A DNA stretch of 9,367 nt from Elusimicrobiota bacterium (GTDB lineage Bacteria > Elusimicrobiota > Elusimicrobia > 2-02-FULL-39-32), in the NCBI GenBank assembly GCA_023249835.1, contig JAHFBY010000037.1, positions 1-9,367 on the forward strand. Direction: 5' to 3'. The notes under the pieces were generated by a model. It saw nothing but the letters and a program-made list of their open reading frames with translations, was not told the DNA's origin and did not search any database. This document shows, one piece after another, positions 1 to 7,400 of this stretch (the first letter of the stretch is position 1; each line of letters opens with the position of its first letter). The position numbers were made by a program, and so were the translations under genes.

Positions 1-328
1 CAATGTCCGCTAAAACCGCGGTTGCGCCGCAATGAGCAATAACCGCGATGGTTGCGACGAATGTGTGACTTACAGTAATTACTTCGTCCCCGGGTTTAAT
101 GCCCAGCGCATAAAGCGGCAAGAATAAGGCGTCCGTGCCGCTGCCCACGCCAACAACTTCCTTAACCTTCAAAAAGCCGGCCAGCTCCTTTTCCAATTCC
201 CGAACCGCATCCCTTAAAATATAACTTCCCGTTGCCAGCACGCCTTCTACGGCGGCAAGGACCTCTTTTTCCATTCCCCGGTACTGCGCAGGAAAATTCG
301 TGTAGGGCACTCTATATGTTGGATTCAC
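1..328 (-). CDS. DegT/DnrJ/EryC1/StrS-family sugar aminotransferase, N-terminal part (runs off window)
   Basis: Only the first 109 codons are present; the reading frame is open to the window edge. The family uses pyridoxal phosphate to aminate keto-sugars on nucleotide carriers (for example dTDP- or UDP-linked 3-keto or 4-keto sugars) in the cytoplasm. Visible family features are TGSYIL at residues 33-38, the cofactor-phosphate loop GSGTDAL at 62-68, and PGDEVITVSHTFVAT at 79-93, followed by the usual CGATAVLADI at 100-109. The catalytic lysine lies further downstream, outside the window. The start is GTG, chosen because AAGGGAG sits 5 nt upstream and the protein then begins just before the conserved N-terminal PYTNF region. 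The gene follows the membrane protein after a 23-nt gap and is probably the fourth gene of the glycan operon. Which sugar it aminates cannot be told from this fragment. Confidence 0.93.
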   Translation of the reverse strand, partial: MNPTYRVPYTNFPAQYRGMEKEVLAAVEGVLATGSYILRDAVRELEKELAGFLKVKEVVGVGSGTDALFLPLYALGIKPGDEVITVSHTFVATIAVIAHCGATAVLADI

Positions 329-333
329 AATCG

Positions 334-340
334 CTCCCTT
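334..340 (-). promoter_or_regulatory. Shine-Dalgarno site setting the GTG start of the aminotransferase
   Basis: On the minus strand the sequence AAGGGAG ends 5 nt before the GTG at 328-326. It decides the start of the aminotransferase, which otherwise lacks an ATG until residue 19, inside conserved sequence. Confidence 0.7.
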
Positions 341-351
341 TCCAATAGTTC

Positions 352-1965
352 TTAACGCATTTTATAAATATACCACCCTTCCCCGCTTTCCACCAGGGGG
401 AAAGATGCGTCTAAAATCTGTTTATGCGCAGGTTCTGCATAAGGCGCGAATCGGTACTCGGAAACGTGAAAGTAGTAGTCCGGCTGCGTATATTTATTGC
501 GGTCCCATTGATCCTTTTCAAAAAACCATTTTGCGCCGGCATAGTTGCGCTCCAATGCTGATTTTGGCTCTAATCCGCCAATGGCCCATTCATCTGTAAA
601 ACAGGAAACATAAGATGGAAAAATATTGGTATAAAATGTTCCACCGGCATATTTTTGTAGCGCCAATGAACCGGGAATCGCTTGCGGGAGATTTTGGTTA
701 TATGCGTCAAGCTTACTCCGCAACATAGCGGCCAGGGCTAGAACCAAGGCCAGTCTGCTTACCCATTGCCGCGCGCGGGAAGAGGGACTGCCAAGATTGA
801 GCAAACCGGCAAAAAGCAGTCCCCACCCTAAATTGACAAGCGAAGTTAATAATAGATACGGCGTGGCTCCAAAATAATTAGCCGCGTGGTTTTGGAAAAC
901 AATGTCCCAAGACAAAGCGGCCGCTATTAATATGACAATTTTTTTCCCGAAATCCGGGACATCAAACCTCAGACTTAACCGGGGAAAAATAAATTGAAAC
1001 AAAGCAACTACAGGCAAAAACGCCAAGAGGATCATACCCATAGCCCCTTCTTTAGACAAAAAACCTTGAGCCATCAATTTAAAGGCTTGCGGCCGATTTA
1101 GCGGAGCGTCAAACTCAGAGGTGTAGAGGATGATGCCGTTACGAGTGTAATAGTCCATAACAACCCTGGGATCAATCAGTCCGGCGGACTTTTTAATGTT
1201 GATGAACTGTTCATAGAGCCAAACTTCTGGTCCAATTGCAGCCATAACCCTCAAACTGTGCAGGCCAAATAAAAGAACCGGCGCGCCAAAAATCAGCGCA
1301 AAGTATTTAAACCTGATCCGGTGTACGCCCGAAAGGTAAAAGGAGATAAGACAAATCGATATAAAAAGAGCATGGATTAAGGTCACGGCTCCGGAAACAA
1401 AAAAGCAACTAAAACCAAAAACCAGGTGGAACCGGGCGCGCGCGGATAACGCCAGACCCGCGGGAATGGACAAATAATGGTAGAGCGCGCCAAAAATCAC
1501 CAGCCAGTGCAGGTAATGGCAACTGCTATCGCTATAAGACAAAACTCCCAAATAGCTGACCGCGTTAGCCAGGAGCCCAAATAGCGCTATTTTTTCATTG
1601 AAAAGCTTGCGCAAACAAAGAAAAAAATAGAACTGCCCCAATAAAAAAAAGGGAATGAAGCAGGCCTTAATCCAGTGCAAGTTAAGCAGTCCGCAAGACT
1701 GCAAAAAGCTATGCGCCAGCGCGGCTGAGGTGGGAAAATGGGTATAGAGTTTGGGGTGGGACGCGAGATCCCTTCCCGCGGCATAATCGTCCATGAACAG
1801 GGTCCGCCAAAACCCTGCCCTCACAAAATTCCGGCCAGCCACATACGCCTGAGCGTCTTCCTCCCAGGTTTGTTGCGACCGAAAATTTTCTGTTGAGTTC
1901 CAAAGCGCTACTGATAAAACAGCGCTTGCTGCCATGATCGCGGCCAAGGCCCAGGTCCACTTCAC
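352..1965 (-). CDS. Polytopic membrane protein, probable GT-C-type glycosyltransferase
   Basis: A 537-residue integral membrane protein with about nine or ten hydrophobic segments (roughly residues 4-22, 98-118, 125-143, 150-172, 180-212, 219-240, 308-328, 342-360, 366-392 and 401-415). After the first segment comes a long loop (23-97) with the acidic cluster EEDA at 35-38 and YTHFPT at 74-79. An acidic residue in the first extracytoplasmic loop is the hallmark of GT-C enzymes such as the PMT/ArnT group, which use polyprenyl-phosphate sugars. The C-terminal 120 residues are soluble-looking, also as in GT-C proteins. The start is GTG and overlaps the acetyltransferase stop by 4 nt (GTGA), so translation is probably coupled. 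Context (GT2, acetyltransferase, sugar aminotransferase) supports surface-glycan work. It could instead be an O-antigen-polymerase-like or other glycan membrane protein; the specific activity is inferred. Confidence 0.72.
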   Translation of the reverse strand: MKWTWALAAIMAASAVLSVALWNSTENFRSQQTWEEDAQAYVAGRNFVRAGFWRTLFMDDYAAGRDLASHPKLYTHFPTSAALAHSFLQSCGLLNLHWIKACFIPFFLLGQFYFFLCLRKLFNEKIALFGLLANAVSYLGVLSYSDSSCHYLHWLVIFGALYHYLSIPAGLALSARARFHLVFGFSCFFVSGAVTLIHALFISICLISFYLSGVHRIRFKYFALIFGAPVLLFGLHSLRVMAAIGPEVWLYEQFINIKKSAGLIDPRVVMDYYTRNGIILYTSEFDAPLNRPQAFKLMAQGFLSKEGAMGMILLAFLPVVALFQFIFPRLSLRFDVPDFGKKIVILIAAALSWDIVFQNHAANYFGATPYLLLTSLVNLGWGLLFAGLLNLGSPSSRARQWVSRLALVLALAAMLRSKLDAYNQNLPQAIPGSLALQKYAGGTFYTNIFPSYVSCFTDEWAIGGLEPKSALERNYAGAKWFFEKDQWDRNKYTQPDYYFHVSEYRFAPYAEPAHKQILDASFPLVESGEGWYIYKMR

Positions 1966-2483
1966 TGTATATTTTCCAAAATCCTCGTTACTCGAGCGGG
2001 AACGCCCTTGACCACTGCGCCGGGAAGAACATCTTTAGTAACCACTGCGCCCGCGCCAATGATCGCGCCCGCGCCAATGGAAACTCCAGGTAAAATAATT
2101 GCGCCCGTTCCTACCCAAACGTCCGCGCCAATAGCAATGGGCGCCGTGCAGACCAATTTGGCCTTTACGTAAGGGTGTTGCGCCAAGCGAGAATGGTTGG
2201 GCGCCGAAGCAGCAACCAGGGAAACGTGGTTGCCAAAAGCGGACCGGTCCCCAATCGAGACCATGGGTTTATAATCGTCTAAGACCACCATTCCAATGCT
2301 AATGAACACCTCCGCGCCGACCTTTACGCCTGAAACGCGCAAAGCTTCGCTGCGAATTTTGGAGTCAGGGTGAAACGAGCCGATCCAACGTTGCTTTTGA
2401 ACTCTTAACCCTTCTAAAAGCGCTCTTACTTCCTCTAAAGGCATTTCATCGCTATGAAAAAGAAGTTTTTCTAAATTATCCAT
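1962..2483 (-). CDS. Left-handed beta-helix (hexapeptide-repeat) O/N-acetyltransferase
   Basis: A 173-residue acyltransferase of the maltose/galactoside acetyltransferase-like type, expected to move acetyl from acetyl-CoA to a sugar hydroxyl or amino group. Hexapeptide repeats of the [LIV]-G-x4 kind run from about residue 51 to 150. PNHS at 95-98 carries the expected catalytic His97, and [20 protein letters not shown] (120-139) is the typical helix coil segment. The usual GVPAR ending is at 160-164. A longer reading from TTG at 2495 would add four residues; I prefer ATG at 2483 because GGGG lies 6 nt upstream. The start overlaps the glycosyltransferase stop by 8 bp and the gene ends in a 4-bp overlap with the membrane protein. 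Next to a sugar aminotransferase it may N-acetylate the amino sugar, as in dTDP-3-acetamido sugar pathways, but that pairing is inference. Confidence 0.9.
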   Translation of the reverse strand: MDNLEKLLFHSDEMPLEEVRALLEGLRVQKQRWIGSFHPDSKIRSEALRVSGVKVGAEVFISIGMVVLDDYKPMVSIGDRSAFGNHVSLVAASAPNHSRLAQHPYVKAKLVCTAPIAIGADVWVGTGAIILPGVSIGAGAIIGAGAVVTKDVLPGAVVKGVPARVTRILENIQ

Positions 2484-3180
2484 AAATATCCCCAACCAAA
2501 TTCCAAATTGCCGTCACTACATTTTTAACATTTTTTAACCTAAACGCTTTGCTGTTGCCAGTTGGCCTTTCTTGGATAGGAACGCCGACTTCAACGTAGC
2601 TGCGCCCTTTTCGGATCAATTTAATCAAGGCTTCGGCTTGATAAGCGAAGCTATCGGTTTTAATCTCAATAGAATTTATTATTTCTGTCCGATGCAAAAC
2701 ACATCCGTTGTAATAGCGCAACCGCAATTTAAAAAGAGCGTTGAGCAGCAGAACAAAGCAACTAGAAATCAAACGGCGCAAAACAGGCCGTACGTATGGA
2801 TTGGACGTATGCGGAATAACGATTTCAGCCTGGCCGGTAAAACTAAATATTTTTTCAAAACTGGTTTTTAGACCTTCGTTGTCTCCCGGCACCATGATCA
2901 CATATTCACAATCGGCCAGGCGAACGCCTTCCTTATAACAATACCCCAATCCCTTGGGATGGTCGTGATGGATGACTTGCAGGTTGGAAAACGACTTCGC
3001 CAGTCTTTCGGCGACTTCCCCGGTGCGGTCACGGCTGCCGTCGTTGAAAATAGCGATATGACATTCGCCAAACTTAATCTTTGCCGCTTCCCGAACCATC
3101 TCCACGGTTGGTCCAATATTTTTTTCCTCATTTAATGCCGGGACAATGACAAACAGTGAATTTTTTTTCAAGCTACACAC
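2476..3180 (-). CDS. Family 2 glycosyltransferase (polyprenyl-phosphate sugar transferase-like)
   Basis: A 234-residue GT-A-fold enzyme that transfers a sugar from a nucleotide donor, probably at the inner membrane face. It opens with [13 protein letters not shown] (10-22), the classic GT2 start. FNDGSRDRT at 45-53 binds the nucleotide, and VPGDNEG at 97-103 stands where the metal-binding DxD usually is. YYNGC at 156-160 and ERPTGNSK at 204-211 match the acceptor-side motifs of dolichol- or undecaprenyl-phosphate-type GT2 proteins. A hydrophobic stretch at 141-152 may contact the membrane; there are no C-terminal transmembrane helices. The start is GTG with no clear Shine-Dalgarno; TTG at residue 4 is an alternative, and a stop lies 10 codons upstream. 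The 90-bp gap back to the toxin gene shows no terminator and no strong promoter, so expression may read through from the toxin operon. It likely leads the glycan gene set. Confidence 0.88.
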   Translation of the reverse strand: MCSLKKNSLFVIVPALNEEKNIGPTVEMVREAAKIKFGECHIAIFNDGSRDRTGEVAERLAKSFSNLQVIHHDHPKGLGYCYKEGVRLADCEYVIMVPGDNEGLKTSFEKIFSFTGQAEIVIPHTSNPYVRPVLRRLISSCFVLLLNALFKLRLRYYNGCVLHRTEIINSIEIKTDSFAYQAEALIKLIRKGRSYVEVGVPIQERPTGNSKAFRLKNVKNVVTAIWNLVGDIYG

Positions 3181-3270
3181 CGCATAGTCGTTCGAAATAT
3201 AAATTATTTAGGTATGGTAACATTTTTTAATCCATCTAAGAAGTTAAATCATGCTCTTGATAAACTCCAA

Positions 3271-3942
3271 TCAATCCGCACGTTCGTTCATAACGGCCTG
3301 TACATCATAGACCAACTGCCGGACGTTGCTCTTAAAGAATTTTTTGACGGCTCCCCAATCAGGGCGCTGGCTGCCGCTGTAATTAACTTCCGGGTCTAGG
3401 TCCGCATCGAAGAAATAGGTTAACCCTTTTCCAATATTTATCGGATTGACCCTCTCAATGCCGTAACGTCCCAACATATTTAACGCAATTTTTCGAAACG
3501 GAAAGTCTTGCAAAATAAAGTAAAGGTCAACGAAATCCTTGCGCGACCCGCGTTGACATACCGCTACAATTTTCATCGAGGCTATATCTAGAATATGGGC
3601 CACGGCCATTTTATGGATTTTTATTGTTCTCTCAATAAAAGGATACGGGTATTGAAAAAAAGAGGCTTTAACGCCGTTGATCAATAAATGCAGCGTGCCT
3701 TGGCTTTCCGCTTGCAGGTCATAAATAACTTTATTTTGTTTTAGCTGGTCTAAAATGAAATTGGCGTTAATGGGTTTTTGTGTGAAGAAATCCAAATCAA
3801 TTGATATTCGATGATTGAGTTGGTAGGCTAAGGCCGTGCCTCCGGCAAGGATAAAATCATGACTGTTCGCAATATTTTTTATCTTTTTTAACGTGCGGTC
3901 CACCAGAGCCGGTACAGCATTAGCCCTCACTCTATTGTCCAA
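3271..3942 (-). CDS. AbiEii-like nucleotidyltransferase, putative toxin of a toxin-antitoxin pair
   Basis: A 223-residue protein of the AbiEii/DUF1814 nucleotidyltransferase family (type IV toxin-antitoxin systems). Motif I is GGTALAYQLNHRISIDLDFF at 34-53, giving the GG and the two metal-binding aspartates D49 and D51. Motif II runs from D119 through K124 to RGSRKDFVDLYFI at 131-143, with the lysine-arginine-aspartate pattern intact. Family members transfer nucleotides, some onto tRNA, and can block growth. The frame begins at TTG 3942, inside the end of the upstream gene; GTG at 3930, one nucleotide after that gene's stop, is equally plausible and would trim four residues. Either start implies translational coupling to the partner. 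The partner is not AbiEi-like. Assignment to the fold is firm; toxin activity is inferred from family and gene pairing. Confidence 0.85.
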   Translation of the reverse strand: MDNRVRANAVPALVDRTLKKIKNIANSHDFILAGGTALAYQLNHRISIDLDFFTQKPINANFILDQLKQNKVIYDLQAESQGTLHLLINGVKASFFQYPYPFIERTIKIHKMAVAHILDIASMKIVAVCQRGSRKDFVDLYFILQDFPFRKIALNMLGRYGIERVNPINIGKGLTYFFDADLDPEVNYSGSQRPDWGAVKKFFKSNVRQLVYDVQAVMNERAD

Positions 3943-4306
3943 ACCACGTCAGCCAAAAAATTGCGGATTTTCGCGACAGCCTCCTGGAGGTGTGGAGCAC
4001 GCCTAGAATTTTGTTAATGGGATACACCCTTTGCAGCCACTCCGCCGCCTCTAACTTCCCCAATTCCAACACTCTTTCAATAATATAATTCGCATTTCTA
4101 TTGATATTGATTCGCCCCGGGTCAACGTCCCAAAATAAACCATAATGCGTTGACGGCATAACCCGCGAACAGCGAAAAACATCAACTAGCGCTGACACTT
4201 TGGCGTCAGCCAACGCGCCTAAATAACGCTGGGCAACTTTTTTGCCCGCGCGGTAGGCGTGATAAGCATATTTTCGTCCATTGACTGTTTTTATAACAAT
4301 TCCCAC
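3932..4306 (-). CDS. Putative antitoxin: YLG-type N-terminal segment plus FWDVDP (DUF6922-like) domain
   Basis: A 124-residue protein directly upstream of, and overlapping, the nucleotidyltransferase. The N-terminal part (about residues 1-30) reads VNGRKYAYHAYRAGKKVAQR then YLG; it resembles the short beta-rich segment at the start of some transposases and candidate-phylum antitoxins. The C-terminal part (from about 57) has FWDVDPGRI, then IIERVLELGKLEAAEWL, and ends SRRLSRKSAIFWLTWFG, like DUF6922-type proteins. The open frame reaches ATG 4390, but that extension covers the promoter at 4313-4341. The start is therefore placed at GTG 4306, the predicted first transcribed base, implying a leaderless mRNA. 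Gene order (partner first, nucleotidyltransferase second) is the usual antitoxin-toxin arrangement. Family names are from memory; DNA-binding ability is inferred from the operator-like repeat in its promoter. Confidence 0.72.
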   Translation of the reverse strand: MGIVIKTVNGRKYAYHAYRAGKKVAQRYLGALADAKVSALVDVFRCSRVMPSTHYGLFWDVDPGRININRNANYIIERVLELGKLEAAEWLQRVYPINKILGVLHTSRRLSRKSAIFWLTWFGQ

Positions 4307-4312
4307 GCTTTT

Positions 4313-4341
4313 ATTATACCAAACAATGTGGTATAAATCAA
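4313..4341 (-). promoter_or_regulatory. Sigma-70-type promoter of the toxin-antitoxin pair
   Basis: On the minus strand TTGATT (4341-4336) is followed after exactly 17 bp by a perfect TATAAT (4318-4313). Counting the last T as -7 puts the transcription start at 4306, the G of the GTG start codon. It may also serve the downstream glycan genes, since no terminator is seen between them. Confidence 0.8.
4314..4336. promoter_or_regulatory. Perfect 8-bp inverted repeat inside the promoter, candidate autoregulatory operator
   Basis: TTATACCA (4314-4321) and TGGTATAA (4329-4336) are exact reverse complements separated by 7 bp. The repeat fills the spacer of the toxin-antitoxin promoter, sharing five bases with the -10 and one with the -35. 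A dimeric protein bound here would block RNA polymerase. Autorepression by the antitoxin is the natural reading, but is inferred. Confidence 0.55.
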
Positions 4342-4386
4342 TGGAAAACTTTTTCGGTATCTCTTTAGTGCTCCTCAAAAGTTGAA

Positions 4387-4403
4387 TCATGTATAATATA
4401 TGA
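4387..4403. repeat. Imperfect palindrome covering the metH -10 region
   Basis: TCATGTAT (4387-4394) and ATATATGA (4396-4403) are reverse complements at 7 of 8 positions around a single central A. AT-rich palindromes arise easily by chance, so this is a weak candidate for a regulator site. Confidence 0.3.
4392..4397 (+). promoter_or_regulatory. Probable -10 element for metH
   Basis: A perfect TATAAT ends 19 bp before the metH ATG. The predicted start is near A4404, giving a leader of about 13 nt with no good Shine-Dalgarno. No convincing -35 lies at 16-18 bp (the hexamer at 17 bp is TGCTCC), and a TG dinucleotide directly precedes the -10. The promoter may be weak or need an activator. The leader is too short for a cobalamin or SAM riboswitch. 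Confidence 0.5.
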
Positions 4404-4416
4404 ACTCTATAAAGTT

Positions 4417-7400
4417 ATGAAAATGAACCTTTTGAATTTATTGCAAGAGCGGGTCGTTGTCTTTGACGGCGCCATGGGCACAAACTTACAAACCCAGAAT
4501 TTGCGGCCGGAAGATTTTGACGGCAAAGATGGCTGCAACGAATATTTGGTGCTCACTAAACCCGACGCCGTGGCCAAAGTGCATCGGGATTTCTTTTTGG
4601 CCGGCTGCGACGCTGTAGAAACCGACACTTTTGGATCCAACCGCATTGTTCTGGCCGAATACGATCTGGCGGACCGCGCCATTGAACTTAACGTTAAAGC
4701 AGTGCAATTGGCGCGCCGGGTAGCTTTTGAGTTCTCCACGCCGGAGAAACCCCGGTTTGTCATTGGGTCTATTGGACCCACCACCAAACTCCCCACCTTG
4801 GGACACATTAGCTTTGGTGATATGCATTTGGCTTTTAAAGAACAAATAACCGGGCTCCTCCAAGGCGGAGCGGACGCACTGTTGATTGAAACCGCCCAGG
4901 ACATGCTGCAAGTTAAAATTGCGGTTATCGCAGCGTTGGATGTCTTTAAAGAGCTTAACCAACGAATACCCTTAATGGTGCAAGTAACCATGGAGCAGAC
5001 CGGCAATATGCTTTTAGGCACTGAAATGCAGGCGGCGCTAGCAACATTGGAACCCTATGCCGTGGACATCATTGGCATGAACTGCGCTACCGGCCCCAAA
5101 GAAATGGTAGAAAACGTTCGCACTTTAAGCGAACAGTCCGGCCGCCCGATATCTCTGCTGCCCAACGCCGGACTGCCTGAAAACGTAGGCGGACATGCGC
5201 ATTACAAGCTCACTCCAACCGAACTTGCGGATTACCACGAACGCTTTGTTAAAGAGTTTGGGGTCAACATCGTTGGCGGCTGTTGCGGAACCACGCCCGC
5301 ACACTTGGCAGAAGTAGCCAAGCGAGTCAAAGGGTTAGTTCCCAAAGCGCGCAACGTTCCCAGGATTCCGCGGGCTTCAAGCCTATATGAGAGCGTACTT
5401 TACCGGCAAACTCCCCCCCCCTTACTAATTGGTGAACGCACCAACGCCAACGGCAGTCGCAAATTTAAACAACTTTTAGAGCGGGAAGACTACGACGCTA
5501 TTGCTGCCATGGGCAAAGAGTCCGTGCGCGAAGGATCTCACATGCTCGACGTTTGCTGCGCTTACGTGGGCCGCAACGAAACTTTAGATATGAACGAGGT
5601 GATCACGCGGCTCAACCAGCAAGTGACCGTGCCGATATTAATCGACTCTACGGAAGCGCCGGTCATTGAAGAATCGCTTAAACGCATCAGCGGTAAAGCG
5701 ATCATCAATTCCATTAACCTCGAAGACGGCGAAGAGCGCATGGCTAAGGTATGCCCCATGGCCAAACGCTATGGCGCGGGACTCATCGCGCTTACCATTG
5801 ACGAGAAAGGGATGGCCAAGGAAAGCGCCAAAAAAACTGAAATCGCCGGACGAATCTATGAACTAGCCACTAAAAAATACGGTATCCACGGCGAGGACCT
5901 TTTTTTTGATACCCTCACCTTTACCTTGGGATCTGGTGAGGATGAGTTCCGTAACGCCGGCATGGAAACGATTCAAGCAATCCGCGAGATTAAAGCGCTC
6001 TACCCGGAAGTTAACACTATTTTAGGCGTTAGCAACATTTCTTTTGGTTTAGACCCAGAAGTGCGCCATATTTTAAACAGCGTTTTTCTCCACTACGCGA
6101 TAGAAGCGGGTTTGGACGCGGCGATCGTGCACGCCTCTAAAATCACCCCCTATTTTAAAATTGATCCGGAAATTCGCGAACTCGCCCGCAGGCTGGTGTT
6201 CAACGAACGCGTGGAGGGCTCCGACCCTCTTCACGCCCTGCTCGAGTACCACCAAAAGTTAAAGGGCACATTTACCGCTAAGCGCAAAGAAGATAAATCC
6301 TTGCCGCTGGAAGAATCTTTAAAAAATAAAATTGTGGACGGTTCAAGAGAAAACTTGGAAGCGGAGTTGGAACAAGCGCTTAAAAAATATAGTCCCCTAG
6401 AAATCATCAACGACATCCTCATGGGCGGAATGAAAGTGGTGGGCGAACTTTTTGGTTCAGGCCAAATGCAGTTGCCCTTTGTGCTGCAATCAGCCGAAGT
6501 AATGAAAAAAGCCGTTGCCTATTTAGAGCCCTTTATGGACAAAGTGGGCGGAACAGAAAAAGGGCTCATGGTCCTGGCTACAGTCAAAGGGGATGTTCAC
6601 GACATTGGCAAAAATTTAGTCGATATCATCTTGACCAACAACGGCTATAAAGTGGTGAACCTAGGAATTAAACAGCCCGTAGAAAGCATCCTGCAAGCGG
6701 CAACAGCCCAAAAAGCCGACGCCATTGGAATGTCCGGGCTGCTAGTGAAGTCCACCTTGGTTATGAAAGAGAATTTAGAAGAGATGGAAAAGCGCGGAAT
6801 ACATACCCCGGTGCTTTGCGGTGGAGCTGCGCTCACCCGCAAATATGTGGACGAGACCTTAAAAAGCGTTTATTCCGGACCGGTATTCTATGCCAACGAC
6901 GCCTTTGCCGGGTTGCGATTCATGGACGATATAAAAAATCCCGCGGCAGTCCAAGAACGCTTGGCAGCTCAAACCGCGCGCGCCAATAACGCTAAAACTG
7001 CCGGACCAGGGTCTGCAGCGGTTGCGGTTTTGCCGGCGCGCTCAGACGTCCCAGAAGACAATCCGGTTCCAACCTCTCCGTTTTGGGGATATAAAATTTT
7101 AAAAAATATCCCTTTGCGCGAGCTCTTTCCTTATATAAATAAAACCGCGCTCTTCAAAGGCCAATGGCAGTTCAAGCAAGCAGCTCTCTCTGAGGAACAA
7201 TATGCGGATTTACTCAAAACCAAAATTGAGCCGTTATTTGCCGAACAACAAGAAAAATGTGTCCGCGAAAAAATTTTAGACCCTAAAGTAATTTATGGCT
7301 ACTATCCCTGCTCTTCGGAAAATGATGACTTGGTGCTTTTTGACGAAAATCAGGTTACAGAGATGGCGCGCTTTACCTTTCCCCGGCAAAGGTCCGCGCC

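Noticed and set aside
405..599. Short plus-strand open frame opposite the membrane protein gene
   Set aside because: No ribosome-binding site or recognisable motif; it lies opposite a real gene.
3181..3270. Separate promoter or terminator between the toxin and glycosyltransferase genes
   Set aside because: The AT-rich 90 bp has TATATT-like strings but no matching -35, and only a weak 5-bp inverted repeat without a U-run.
4307..4390. Longer antitoxin reading frame starting at ATG 4390
   Set aside because: The extra 28 residues cover the consensus promoter of the gene itself and its inverted repeat; the recognisable domain starts just after GTG 4306.
4382..4397. TTGAAT followed by TATAAT as a full metH promoter
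   Set aside because: Only 4 bp separate them, far from the 16-18 bp needed, so only the -10 is accepted.
4398..4416. Cobalamin or SAM riboswitch upstream of metH
   Set aside because: The predicted leader is about 13 nt, and the upstream region holds a divergent promoter and gene rather than a structured leader.
4407..5021. 204-codon open frame on the minus strand inside metH
   Set aside because: It is antisense to well-conserved metH coding sequence, is low-complexity (Ser/Lys/Thr-rich), and shows no recognisable motif.
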